Origin: Nodosilinea sp. LEGE 06152
Lineage (GTDB): Bacteria; Cyanobacteriota; Cyanobacteriia; Phormidesmidales; Phormidesmidaceae
Length of the DNA stretch: 35,913 nt
Direction: 5' to 3'
Assembly: GCF_015207525.1 (NCBI RefSeq)
Contig: NZ_JADEWR010000035.1
Location: forward strand, 1-35,913
In this document: positions 22,633 through 31,013 of the stretch, one piece after another
Layout of the letters: each line of letters opens with the position of its first letter
Numbering within the stretch: the first letter of the stretch is position 1
Made by a program: the position numbers and the translations under genes
The notes under the pieces: generated by a model
The model's database searches: none
Told to the model about the DNA's origin: nothing
The model's input: only the letters and a program-made list of their open reading frames with translations

Positions 22633-25053
22633 TTAGTCTGCTGCCGCTGGCGCTATCGGTGCAGGGCTTTCCGGTACGGTATCAGCCCAGCTCGAAGCCT
22701 CACCAGAAACTTCACTTAAAATCTCACCAGAAACCTCAGCCACTTTGTCTTGAGCTTTTGGCGGCGGAACCAGGGTGGCTACGGGTTTTTCACTGCCCAG
22801 ATTGGGCTGAGGAGCCGATATCTCAGTGTTAGAGCCACTGCCCCCCGATCGCTGGGTTGGCACCGGCTGAAACTCGCGCTGCTCTGGCGATACCTTGGGT
22901 CCCCACTCCAGCAGCTCTTCGTTGAACTCTACTTCTACTTCTGGCTGTGCTTCAGATTCTGGCTGCGATGCAGGTGCGTCTGTAGCCTCGGGCATAGGCA
23001 TAGTATCCGCAGGAGTGGTGGGTTGATCAACCGTTTCACTGGGCTCAGTTAATGCCTCAGGCAATGACTCCAATTCAGCCTCAGTTTCAGGCTCGGTCTC
23101 CTGCTCAGGCGATCGCTCCAATTTGGGCTCAGTCTCCTGCTTGGGCGATGGCTCCACCGGCAAGACATCTTCAGCCTCGGGCGACACAAAGGGGCTACTG
23201 GGGTCGCTGACGGTTTCTGGGGGCACCTCCGGGGCCTTTAGATCTAGCACCACGGGGGATTTTAGTGGTTTATCAAACTGTGACGAGGCCTGCTCAATGC
23301 GCTGCAAAACGTCGTGACTGGCGTCGCCCGTCAGGGTCTTGGGCCGAGAGTCGCGCACCCGCACCGGTACCAGCTCCACCTGCATCTGGTCGTCTTTAAG
23401 AGATACCTTTAGAACGGCAGAATCTTGATTTTCGACTGGCTCATCGGGGCGAAAGACAAAGTCTCCCAGGGAGTAGGCAATCGGTCGACCTTTATAAATT
23501 TCTCCCCCCTGAATGACGGTCGGGTGGTAGCCCACAACGACATCGGCTCCCTGATCGATGGCCAGGCGAGCCAGGTTAGTCTGCATGAAGTTGGGCTGTT
23601 CGCTGAGGTGATCAACCCAGCGAAAGTTCACTACAATCCAGTCCACCTCGCTCCGTAGGGCTTGAATATCCGCCACAATCTCGGGCATATTTTGGGCATT
23701 AAAACCGGCGCGGTCTTTAAAGGCCGTGGCGGCTTTGAAGGTTTCAACTTCCTTTGCGATCGCCTTGTCATCAGCCCCAGCTCGCTCCTTGAGAACGTCA
23801 GTATCGTGGGCGGCATTGCTGCCTCCCATGGCGTAGCTCAGGTAGGCAATCCGCTTCCCTCGGACATCGAGCACTTCGGGGCGACGGGCCTCTAGAGCAT
23901 TGCGCCCAGCTCCAATTCGGTAGAGGCCCTTGCTGTCGAGGGTGGTCAGGGTTTCGTCTAAGCCCGCCGCTCCGTAATCCATCAGGCGGCTGTGGGTGAG
24001 GTTGACAATATCAACGCCGCTATTGACCAGCAGATCGACTGCATCGGTGCGGGTCTGCTGGCGCAGGCCCTCCTCCAGATTGGTAGCCGCCGTTGCCAAC
24101 GGCGTTGCCAAATTGACCAGGGCCAAATCGGCCTCGCCGTAGTCGGCAACATCGGCAAAAAAGCCGCCGGGGGCCGTCAGCAAGTCGGGAGCAATATCTT
24201 CTAAAGAAATATCGCCACCAAACAGGAGCGTGACATCGTCGCGAGGGGCGGGCGTCAGCGTTGGGTGAGTGATCACACCGACCGGCTCAAGGGCTGCATC
24301 AACCACCGTGGGCCGGTGGCCGGTAGCGGTCCCGGCAGGTGAGGCGGAGGCACTGGGCCTGGCAGAGGGACCTTCCACTAGGGCAGTCACCTCGTTGCCT
24401 GCACCTGTCTCCGTCGGGGCGACCGGAGTCTGGGCTCCACGGGCAGACTTGCCCTGCACCTCAGACTGAGCCGAAAACTGGGGCAGCACTGGGGAGGGTG
24501 CCGAAATAATCACCTCTAGCAAGCAGCCCATCACAAAGGCCGCCACCGCTGACCCCGACAGCACGAAGGTTCGCAGCGTCTGCAAGTGCTGGCGCGACAG
24601 ACCTTTAGCCAGACGCGGTGAGCGAATTTGAGCCGGCAGCGGCGAGGGCTGGTGGCGCTTGGCCTTAGCCTTTAACTCGGCCTGATGGCGCTTGAGGGCC
24701 GGGGTAACAATTTTGATGCGCTGCTGCCACAGCACCCGGCGATGGCCCAAGGGCCGAGCGATGACCCAAATGCCTTCGATTAACTCTGAGTTGAGCAGCC
24801 ACACCCGATGACACAAAAATCGCAGCAGTCGGTCTTTAACGGGCGGCTGCTGAAACTCCACAATCAGTCGCAAACAGCCGGGGCGATCGGACTGCACTTG
24901 CACAAAAATGCCGTGGGTCGCCAGGGGCTGGTTCAGCCACAGAGCAATGTCGCGAAAGTAGCCCGCCGCCGCCCGCTCTCGCACCGTAGGAGGCTGAGGC
25001 AACGGCTCCAGGGATACTAGCCGAGGCTGAGGAGGAACAACCGCACTAATCAT
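22633..25053 (-). CDS. CapA-family (PGA_cap) protein with cytoplasmic and acidic extensions
   Basis: An 806-residue protein in four parts: a cytoplasmic basic N-terminus (1-158), one membrane helix (about 160-182), a CapA/metallophosphatase-like domain (about 270-570), and an acidic Pro/Glu/Thr-rich tail (about 600-806) with EPSPKQETEPK-type repeats. The CapA core is recognisable in LLFGGDISLEDIA, LALVNLATPLA, GAGRNALEARRPEVL and GRPIAYSLGDFVF. Canonical metal/active-site signatures are altered: NLTHSRLMDYG replaces ANNHxxDYG, VNFRWVDH replaces VHWGxEY, and HPTVIQ replaces HPHVLQ. CapA proteins act in polyglutamate or surface-polymer export; here an inactive or divergent cyanobacterial form is likely. 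Confidence 0.85.
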   Translation of the reverse strand: MISAVVPPQPRLVSLEPLPQPPTVRERAAAGYFRDIALWLNQPLATHGIFVQVQSDRPGCLRLIVEFQQPPVKDRLLRFLCHRVWLLNSELIEGIWVIARPLGHRRVLWQQRIKIVTPALKRHQAELKAKAKRHQPSPLPAQIRSPRLAKGLSRQHLQTLRTFVLSGSAVAAFVMGCLLEVIISAPSPVLPQFSAQSEVQGKSARGAQTPVAPTETGAGNEVTALVEGPSARPSASASPAGTATGHRPTVVDAALEPVGVITHPTLTPAPRDDVTLLFGGDISLEDIAPDLLTAPGGFFADVADYGEADLALVNLATPLATAATNLEEGLRQQTRTDAVDLLVNSGVDIVNLTHSRLMDYGAAGLDETLTTLDSKGLYRIGAGRNALEARRPEVLDVRGKRIAYLSYAMGGSNAAHDTDVLKERAGADDKAIAKEVETFKAATAFKDRAGFNAQNMPEIVADIQALRSEVDWIVVNFRWVDHLSEQPNFMQTNLARLAIDQGADVVVGYHPTVIQGGEIYKGRPIAYSLGDFVFRPDEPVENQDSAVLKVSLKDDQMQVELVPVRVRDSRPKTLTGDASHDVLQRIEQASSQFDKPLKSPVVLDLKAPEVPPETVSDPSSPFVSPEAEDVLPVEPSPKQETEPKLERSPEQETEPETEAELESLPEALTEPSETVDQPTTPADTMPMPEATDAPASQPESEAQPEVEVEFNEELLEWGPKVSPEQREFQPVPTQRSGGSGSNTEISAPQPNLGSEKPVATLVPPPKAQDKVAEVSGEILSEVSGEASSWADTVPESPAPIAPAAAD

Positions 25054-25323
25054 AGGAATGCAAACACAGATAAAACAGCATCACCAGAAGTGGCTGAGCA
25101 ACGCTCTGTAGGTCGAAACCAGAAGCTGAAACCGCCACGGCAAATGCAATGCCCCAATCATAATGCAGACTTGAAAGGGCGGCACATCCATCCCCCTGCT
25201 GATCCCCGAGAGCCTCGCCTTGGCCCAGCAGCCAGCTGTTCTACGCTTTTGCCCCTGCCGATACAGACCAGCACAAGGCTTCCCCAATAATCTGCTAATG
25301 TCTTATTTTTACGAATCCTGCCT

Positions 25324-26247
25324 ATGGCCATGCCACCCCTGAGCGGACGCGACCTGCTGAGCCTAAGCGATCTCAGTGCCGATGAGCTGACCGAACTACT
25401 CGCCTTTGCCACCGAGCTTAAGTCCGGCAAGCACCACCCCCAATTTCCGCAGAAAGTGCTGGGGCTGCTGTTTCGCAAAGCTTCGACCCGCACCCGAGTC
25501 AGTTTTTCGGTAGCAATGTACCAGCTGGGGGGGCAGGTGCTGGACCTGCATTCGGGAGTTACTCAGGTGGGTCGGGGTGAACCGACCAGCGACACCGCTC
25601 GGGTGCTCGATCGCTATCTCGATGTGGTGGCCATTCGCACCTTCGATCAGTCTGAAATTCAAGAATTTGCCGACTACGCCTCTATTCCTGTCATCAATGC
25701 GCTGACCGATCTAGAGCATCCCTGCCAGATTCTGGCTGACCTGCTCACCATTCAGGAGGAGTTTGGCACTCTCAAGGGCCTGACTTTGACCTATCTGGGC
25801 GACGGCAATAATGTGGCCCACTCCCTGCTGCTGGGCTGCGCCCTGGTAGGCCTGAACGTACGGATTGCATGCCCCACTGGCTATGCCCCCAACCCAACTA
25901 TCGTGGAGCAGGCCAGCCAGTTCGGGCAGGGACGAAGCAATGTGTTGGTGACAACCGACCCCGAAGCCGCCGTCAAAGACGCCCAGGTGCTCTACACCGA
26001 CGTCTGGGCCAGCATGGGGCAGGAGGCCGAGGCGGACGATCGCCTGCCGATATTTCAGCCCTACCAGGTGAACGAGTCGCTGCTGGCAAAGGCGAGTAAC
26101 GATGCGATCGTGCTGCACTGCCTGCCTGCCCACCGGGGCGAAGAAATCACCCATGAGGTGATCGAAAGTTCTGCCTCCCGCGTTTGGGCTCAAGCGGAGA
26201 ACCGAATGCACGCCCAGAAAGCGCTGTTAGCTAGTGTTTTGGGTTGA
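25324..26247 (+). CDS. argF: Ornithine carbamoyltransferase
   Basis: Makes citrulline from carbamoyl phosphate and ornithine in arginine synthesis; cytoplasmic trimer. Carbamoyl-phosphate motif STRTR (54-58), HPCQ (132-135), the ornithine SMG loop in DVWASMGQE (226-234), and the HCLP catalytic motif (265-268) with C266 are all intact, so it is an ornithine rather than aspartate enzyme. 307 residues is typical. Two in-frame ATGs (25324 and 25330) are equally possible; neither has a clear ribosome site. The 270-nt upstream gap shows no gene and must hold its promoter and that of the divergent CapA gene. Confidence 0.97.
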   Translation: MAMPPLSGRDLLSLSDLSADELTELLAFATELKSGKHHPQFPQKVLGLLFRKASTRTRVSFSVAMYQLGGQVLDLHSGVTQVGRGEPTSDTARVLDRYLDVVAIRTFDQSEIQEFADYASIPVINALTDLEHPCQILADLLTIQEEFGTLKGLTLTYLGDGNNVAHSLLLGCALVGLNVRIACPTGYAPNPTIVEQASQFGQGRSNVLVTTDPEAAVKDAQVLYTDVWASMGQEAEADDRLPIFQPYQVNESLLAKASNDAIVLHCLPAHRGEEITHEVIESSASRVWAQAENRMHAQKALLASVLG

Positions 26248-26369
26248 GCGAGGAATTGAGATGAGGGGGCTAAGGAGGGTGAGGGGATAAGGTGGGTTCA
26301 AATCACAATACCTTCATTTCCCCATTCCCTTGTCCTCCCTATTTTTCTGGCTACGTCTGGCTTGCGGCT

Positions 26370-26528
26370 CTAAACCAGATTCAGAAAGTGCAGCACGCCC
26401 TGGCCACTTAGAGCTTCAATAATGACAGCGAAGGCAAAGCCCAGCATTGCCAGGCGGCCATTGAGACTTTCGGCGGCAGGGGTAAAGCCCCACTCTTGAG
26501 ATTCAGAAGAATTAGAGAATTTGGCCAT
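26370..26528 (-). CDS. High-light-inducible protein (HLIP/SCP)
   Basis: A 52-residue one-helix protein when started at ATG 26528 (MAKFSNSSES). The chlorophyll-binding motif ESLNGRLAMLGF (20-31) is canonical ExxNGRxAMxGF, followed by a hydrophobic helix and GQGVLHFL. HLIPs bind chlorophyll and carotenoid, quench excess energy and protect photosystem II assembly intermediates under high light. A longer frame to 26585 would start inside the promoter and is rejected. A -10-like TATACT and two tandem HLR1-like RpaB sites lie directly upstream, consistent with light-stress control. Divergent from the LD-carboxypeptidase gene with 78 nt between starts. Confidence 0.93.
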   Translation of the reverse strand: MAKFSNSSESQEWGFTPAAESLNGRLAMLGFAFAVIIEALSGQGVLHFLNLV

Positions 26529-26537
26529 GGGTCTCTC

Positions 26538-26573
26538 TGTGTAACGCCTTGTCAACATGTAACGCTTTGTTAA
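26538..26573 (-). promoter_or_regulatory. Tandem HLR1-like RpaB sites at the hli start region
   Basis: Two adjacent 18-bp units on the minus strand, TTAACAAAGCGTTACATG and TTGACAAGGCGTTACACA (14 of 18 identical). Each fits the HLR1 layout of two KTTACAWW half-sites 2 nt apart, with two or three mismatches per unit. They cover the expected transcription start, just downstream of the -10, a position suited to repression. Confidence 0.6.
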
Positions 26574-26575
26574 GA

Positions 26576-26581
26576 AGTATA
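26576..26581 (-). promoter_or_regulatory. -10 element of hli
   Basis: TATACT on the minus strand (in TTGCTATACTT), 48 nt before the ATG. No good -35 at standard spacing, as is common for regulated cyanobacterial promoters. Confidence 0.45.
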
Positions 26582-26606
26582 GCAAGTTTGCCCTGGAGCT
26601 AGAGGT

Positions 26607-27536
26607 TTGAACGCTGATCTCCCCACCCCCAACTCGTCATCGCTGCAATATCCGCCGCCGCTGCGAGCGGGCGATCGCCTCCAAGCCATTGCCCCCAGCG
26701 GTGCCTTGCGCGAGCTAGAGAGCTTTAACCAGGGGTTAGAGGTTTGGCGCAGCTGGGGGTTTACGGTCGATGTTAGCCCCGGTGTCAGCGACCAGTGGGG
26801 CTACCTGGCCGGGTCTGACGCCAACCGCCGCCAGCAGCTCGCTCAAGCCCTAGCCGACTCTACCTATCGCGGCATTCTCTGCGCTCGCGGGGGATACGGT
26901 GGTACCCGGCTGCTGGAGGGCTGGCAGTGGCCCCAGGCGCTGGCCCCCAAGTGGTTGATTGGCTTTTCTGATGTCACCAGCCTGCTGTGGAGCCTGGGCC
27001 AGCAGGGAATTGCTGGTCTTCACGGGCCATTGCTAACTACCTTGGCCTCGGAACCCAAATGGTCGCAGCAACGGCTCAAAAGCGTAGTGATGGGTTACCC
27101 GCTCCCGGCCCTACACGGCCAGGGATGGGGCAATGGCCAGGTAGTGGGACGGTTATGGGCGGGCAATCTGACGGTGGCTACCCACCTGCTTGGCACCCTT
27201 CACCAGCCCAACCTAAGCGGCGCTATTTTGGCCTTTGAGGATGTCACCGAGGCCCCCTACCGCATCGATCGCATGCTGACCCACTGGCGAATGGCGGGCC
27301 ACCTGGCGGGGGTAAAAGGTATTGCCCTAGGGCGCTTTAGCCGCTGCGAACCGCCGGAGGGTGTACCCAGTTTTGCGGTCGCCGAGGTGTTGCGCGATCG
27401 CCTGGGCGATCTGGGCATTCCCGTAGTGGCGGAGCTGCCCTTTGGCCACGACGGCAGCAACGCCGCTTTGCCGGTGGGGGCCATGGCCCGTTTAGATGGC
27501 GACGCGGGCAGCCTTGAAATTTTGCCCCATATTTAG
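26607..27536 (+). CDS. ldcA: LD-carboxypeptidase (S66 family)
   Basis: Serine peptidase removing the terminal D-Ala from murein tetrapeptides during peptidoglycan recycling; cytoplasmic. The catalytic triad is visible: S121 in IGFSDVTSL, E211 in FEDVTEAPYRID, and H281 in PFGHDGSN. Also present are the RGGYGGTRLL segment and a normal length (309). The start is TTG at 26607, with GGAG 8 nt upstream; no ATG or GTG fits before the conserved PPPLRAGDRLQAIAPSG. It is divergent from hli, so both promoters share a 78-nt gap, and its expression may be affected by the RpaB sites there. Confidence 0.93.
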   Translation: MNADLPTPNSSSLQYPPPLRAGDRLQAIAPSGALRELESFNQGLEVWRSWGFTVDVSPGVSDQWGYLAGSDANRRQQLAQALADSTYRGILCARGGYGGTRLLEGWQWPQALAPKWLIGFSDVTSLLWSLGQQGIAGLHGPLLTTLASEPKWSQQRLKSVVMGYPLPALHGQGWGNGQVVGRLWAGNLTVATHLLGTLHQPNLSGAILAFEDVTEAPYRIDRMLTHWRMAGHLAGVKGIALGRFSRCEPPEGVPSFAVAEVLRDRLGDLGIPVVAELPFGHDGSNAALPVGAMARLDGDAGSLEILPHI

Positions 27537-27651
27537 GGGGTCGACATCTAGATATAGGCGATGGGTACGCAATTGGGGCTTTGCTGCCAATCTCCCCAAC
27601 AATCTCTCTAAAATAATGTTTCTACAATAAAATTACGCATTAGGTATCGCC

Positions 27652-28356
27652 GTGGTTCCCCTTCGTGACGATAACCCTGTCAGCATTACCCCGGTTGTTA
27701 CCTATGGGCTGATTGGACTCAATATCGCCGTATTTGTATTTCAGCTGGGCCTGTCGCGGGAGGGGCTCGACGGTTTTTTTGACGCCTGGGCACTGGTACC
27801 TAACCAGCTAACAGATAGCTTTCAGGGGGCGCTGCAGGCCCCTGCCTCGGAGTGGATCACGCTGGTATCATCGCAGTTTCTCCACGGCGGCTTTTTTCAC
27901 GTGGGGGGCAACCTGCTCTACCTGTGGGTGTTTGGCAACAATATCGAAGACCGGCTGGGGCACGTCAAGTTTTTAATTTTTTATTTGGGCTGCGGCGCTC
28001 TGGCGGGTTTGACCCAGTGGGTGTTTGACCCCTCCTCTACGGTGCCAACCATCGGGGCCAGTGGCGCGATCGCAGGCGTCATGGGAGCCTATATTCTGCG
28101 ATTTCCCCGCGCCCACATCGTTACCCTAATTCCGCTGATCATCTTTTTTACCACCGTCCGCATTCCGGCAATTTTTTTCCTGGGGTTTTGGTTTGTCCAG
28201 CAGGCGCTGTTTAGCATCGCCAGCCTCAGCACCGAAACCAACCTGGGCGCGGGTGGCGTCGCCTACTGGGCCCACTCGGGAGGGTTTGTGTTTGGGTTAA
28301 TTTTGGGGCCGCTGCTGGGGCTCATGCGCTCCCGCCCCGGCTCGGCTCGTCGCTAA
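27652..28356 (+). CDS. Rhomboid-family intramembrane serine protease
   Basis: A 234-residue integral membrane protease with six predicted helices. Catalytic Ser137 lies in GASGAIAGVMG and His208 in YWAHSGGFVFG; the helix-2 motif HGGFFHVGGNLLYLWVFG (78-95) provides the oxyanion-side His and Asn. The L1-type loop (residues about 35-70) is intact. Substrates are unknown. The start is GTG at 27652, matching the conserved VPLRDDNP opening. The stop codon sits in a 12-bp perfect inverted repeat (28351-28383). Confidence 0.92.
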   Translation: MVPLRDDNPVSITPVVTYGLIGLNIAVFVFQLGLSREGLDGFFDAWALVPNQLTDSFQGALQAPASEWITLVSSQFLHGGFFHVGGNLLYLWVFGNNIEDRLGHVKFLIFYLGCGALAGLTQWVFDPSSTVPTIGASGAIAGVMGAYILRFPRAHIVTLIPLIIFFTTVRIPAIFFLGFWFVQQALFSIASLSTETNLGAGGVAYWAHSGGFVFGLILGPLLGLMRSRPGSARR

Positions 28357-28383
28357 AGGGCAGGCGCAGGGTGCCCTTTAGCG
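28351..28383. repeat. Hairpin at the rhomboid stop codon
   Basis: CGCTAAAGGGCA / TGCCCTTTAGCG, a perfect 12-bp stem with a 9-nt loop, with the TAA stop inside the left arm. No T-run follows, so it may be a factor-dependent terminator or an mRNA 3' stabiliser. Confidence 0.6.
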
Positions 28384-28512
28384 TGGCGGTGCCCACTGGC
28401 CAGGGTGGTAACTTCACAAAGTTCTCGAGTAAGCTATGGAATTATTTATGTTTTTATGGCTGATGCCGTTCAAAGTGAGTGAAAAGCCCTAAAAGGGCAT
28501 TGGGTGCTCCTG

Positions 28513-28530
28513 CTACGGCTGGTGCCGTAG
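28513..28530 (+). promoter_or_regulatory. Hairpin in the response-regulator leader
   Basis: CTACGGC-TGGT-GCCGTAG, a perfect 7-bp stem 65-82 nt before the response-regulator ATG. A smaller stem GCCCT-AAA-AGGGC lies at 28486-28498. The 28384-28594 gap holds no gene; these look like parts of a structured 5' leader. Confidence 0.4.
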
Positions 28531-28594
28531 GTCACTTCCCCAACGGGTTCCTGACACTCTCATCTGACCAGTCAACTTACAGAAAGGTACGACT

Positions 28595-29311
28595 ATGGCG
28601 GAAGCCAAGATCCTCGTTGTCGATGACGACCCCGCAATCCGCAACCTGATTCATCGGTTCCTGGCCAAGCAAGACTATGAAATGGAGTCGGCCGAGGACG
28701 GCAAAAAAGCCCTGGCGGTGTTTGAGCAGTTCACCCCTGATCTGGTGATTCTCGACTTAAACTTGCCCGATACCAACGGCTACGACCTGTGTAAAGAGAT
28801 GCAGTCGCGCACTGGCGTGTTTGTGCTCATGCTGACCAGCCGCACCGATGAGTCGGACAAAATTCGCGGCTTTCACGAAGGGGCCGACGACTACCTCACC
28901 AAACCCTTCAGCCTGGGTGAGTTGGAAGTGCGGGTAGGGGCTATTCTCAAGCGTCAGCGCCCGGTTACGGCGGCCGAACAGCAGTGCCTGACCTTCAACA
29001 GTCTAGCCATTGACCCAGTCCGGCGCGAGGTCATGCTCAACGAAGAAATGGTTCCTCTAACCGCCCTGGAGTTCGACCTGCTGCACTTTTTAGCCAGTCA
29101 CCCCGGCCGGGTGTGGCGGCGGGCCGAACTGATTCAAAAGGTGTGGGATTATGACTACGTGGGCGACCAGCGGGTGGTCGATGTGCACGTTGGCCAAATT
29201 CGCAAAAAGATTGAGAAAGATACGACTCAGCCTGCTCTGATTCAAACAGTGCGGGGCGTGGGCTACAAGTTTGAGCCCCCCGGCACCGAATCAGAAGCGA
29301 TCGCCGGTTAG
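28595..29311 (+). CDS. OmpR-family two-component response regulator
   Basis: A 238-residue DNA-binding response regulator. Receiver domain (1-122): acidic pocket VVDDD (8-12), phospho-acceptor Asp54 in LDLNLP, Thr82 in LMLTSR, and Lys104 in TKPF. The C-terminal winged helix (about 135-230) has LTALEFDLLHFLASHPGRVW and the recognition-helix region RVVDVHVGQIRKKIE, ending VRGVGYKFE. Sequence differs from RpaA and RpaB, so I assign no symbol. No histidine kinase is adjacent, i.e. an orphan regulator. Start supported by AAAGG 7 nt before the ATG. It converges with hetZ, 10 nt between stops. Confidence 0.93.
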   Translation: MAEAKILVVDDDPAIRNLIHRFLAKQDYEMESAEDGKKALAVFEQFTPDLVILDLNLPDTNGYDLCKEMQSRTGVFVLMLTSRTDESDKIRGFHEGADDYLTKPFSLGELEVRVGAILKRQRPVTAAEQQCLTFNSLAIDPVRREVMLNEEMVPLTALEFDLLHFLASHPGRVWRRAELIQKVWDYDYVGDQRVVDVHVGQIRKKIEKDTTQPALIQTVRGVGYKFEPPGTESEAIAG

Positions 29312-29321
29312 CCGCTTCCCC

Positions 29322-30599
29322 TTAGCTCGCCTCTGAACCCCGCGCCTGATTGCGAAACGTCCAGGCCAGTTTGAGCACCTTAGTCCAGTTGCGCTGCACC
29401 TTTTTCGGCGTCCAGCCCAGGGCTTGGGCGATCGCATCGTCGCCCAGGGCAGCGTCGCTAACCTGCTGCTGCTTGAGCGTCAGAAACCGGCGGTAGTCGG
29501 GGGTTAGGGTGGCTAAAAAATCAGCCCATTCCGTGGGGGTCATGCCCAGACGAGCCTCCAGGTTGGCCCCCAGCCACTGGTGGACTAGCTGCCACTCGTG
29601 CTGCTGGGAAAATTTTTCGACATGGTACTTAAAGCGCTGCTGCAGATAGTCGCGCTCTCGGGCCGAGAGGCCTAAGATATCGTCAATTTCGGCGGCGGAG
29701 CAGTCCTGGAGCTTGAGCACTAAGTAGTTTACGCAGTCGGGCTGGTTTTGGGCCTTGAGATATTGCATCAGGGCATTGATCACGCGATCGCGCATCACCC
29801 CATCACCGGGGTCGCTGCTCTCGGCCATCATTTTTTCGCGCACCTGCTGCACAACCGAACTGCGCGCGTGAGACTCAGCCGCCTCGGTCTTGGCCCCCTC
29901 TGTGACCAGGGCCATATCCACCGATGTCTCAGCGGGTTGACGGCGGCTAAAGGCCTGCGCCCGCAGCACAATCAGCTGCTGACTGCCGCCCCGCAGGTTA
30001 ATGCGCCGTTTCGCGTACTGCTCGCTAAAGGCCATGTACTCCGCCAGCTCCAGCCGGGTGCGGGGGGTGTAGGTAGCAGGCAGATCATGTTCTCGCCGAA
30101 ACGCGTTCAGCACCTCAATGTAAAAATTCTGCATGAAGTCTTCGAGCAGGGCATAGCGGCCCTTAAACCCCAGCTGACTGCCCTGGGGAGCCACATGGCG
30201 GTAGACAATGGCGCTCAGGCTGCTGTGCAACTCTACCCGACCCCGATGAGAGCCCATGTCGTAGTAGGTTAGACATTTGCTCACTCGGTGGCGCACCAGG
30301 GCCGTCTGCCAGTGGTTGATATCGCCAGAGGCCTGAATGCGATCGCTGAGAGCGCAAATGCGGTCAATTTCTGCGGTCAGTCGCTGTACAACCCCAGCTA
30401 GCCCCCCAGGCCGCCGCTGCAGATGAGCCATAAACTGGTCTTGCACGAGAGCAGCCACCGTCGGTGCAGTGTCCTCCCCCGTCGGTTGGGACGACGACTC
30501 TAAAAACGACTCTGGAGATGATTCTGGGAACGACTCCGGGGGCAGTGGAGTCCCAGGGGATGATGGGGGCATGGCAATGCAGGTAGATGCGGTCTTCAT
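29322..30599 (-). CDS. hetZ: HetZ-family protein
   Basis: A 425-residue member of the HetZ family, named for an early regulator of heterocyst differentiation in Anabaena but also present in filamentous cyanobacteria without heterocysts. Diagnostic block: RHRVSKCLTYYDMGSHRGRV then ELHSSLSAIVYRHV (about 105-138), followed by LLEDFMQNFYIEVLNAFRRE, LELAEYMAFSEQYAKRRI and LSARERDYLQQRFKYHVEKF. The C-terminus (AIAQALGWTPKKVQRNWTKV) is helix-turn-helix-like. The N-terminal 50 residues are Ser/Pro/Glu-rich and poorly conserved. It does not prove the organism makes heterocysts. Two palindromes lie 56-95 nt upstream of the start. Confidence 0.88.
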   Translation of the reverse strand: MKTASTCIAMPPSSPGTPLPPESFPESSPESFLESSSQPTGEDTAPTVAALVQDQFMAHLQRRPGGLAGVVQRLTAEIDRICALSDRIQASGDINHWQTALVRHRVSKCLTYYDMGSHRGRVELHSSLSAIVYRHVAPQGSQLGFKGRYALLEDFMQNFYIEVLNAFRREHDLPATYTPRTRLELAEYMAFSEQYAKRRINLRGGSQQLIVLRAQAFSRRQPAETSVDMALVTEGAKTEAAESHARSSVVQQVREKMMAESSDPGDGVMRDRVINALMQYLKAQNQPDCVNYLVLKLQDCSAAEIDDILGLSARERDYLQQRFKYHVEKFSQQHEWQLVHQWLGANLEARLGMTPTEWADFLATLTPDYRRFLTLKQQQVSDAALGDDAIAQALGWTPKKVQRNWTKVLKLAWTFRNQARGSEAS

Positions 30600-30654
30600 A
30601 GTTACCCAATCCTAACAACGACACCAATATCGGGAATAGCCGGTCGGGCCAATC

Positions 30655-30694
30655 GCTCAGCTGGCTGAGCCACCGCCTGCCGACCCCGACAGGC
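30655..30694. promoter_or_regulatory. Adjacent palindromes upstream of hetZ
   Basis: GCTCAGC-TG-GCTGAGC (30655-30670) is a perfect 7-bp dyad, and GCCTGCCGACCCCGACAGGC (30675-30694) is an imperfect one. Both lie within 100 nt of the hetZ ATG, where operators would be expected. They do not match the GAGGGGTCTAACCCCTC HetR site. Nothing else supportable was found in 30600-31013. Confidence 0.4.
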
Positions 30695-31013
30695 TTGTTG
30701 TGTGCCTCCCAGTCAGCCGCAGCGATTTCCCACGCTCTGTGCCAGCGGTAAAATCTGCCCGCTGCGACCGCAATCTCCCTGCCCTTGCTCTGATGAATTT
30801 TAAGCCCGAGCTGTGCCGCTGCTTTCCCTGTGCGTCAAAGGTTCACTGAATTTTTGTCGAAGCAATGAAAGCCTTGTTGTGTAGGCTATGAGCTTTAGCT
30901 GTCGGTCTCGCGATTACCGTTTAAGCGACGACGACGCGACTAGACAACCTGTCCACTCCGCCTGCCCCCGGTCGCAGACTGGTAGAGTGCCAGTTGCCCA
31001 GTTGCCCCTGACG

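Noticed and set aside
26529..26585. Longer start for the high-light-inducible protein
   Set aside because: It would translate the -10 and the tandem HLR1-like sites; known HLIPs start close to the MAK...ESLNGR segment.
30600..31013. HetR-binding palindrome upstream of hetZ
   Set aside because: No GAGGGGTCTAACCCCTC-like sequence was found; only unrelated palindromes.
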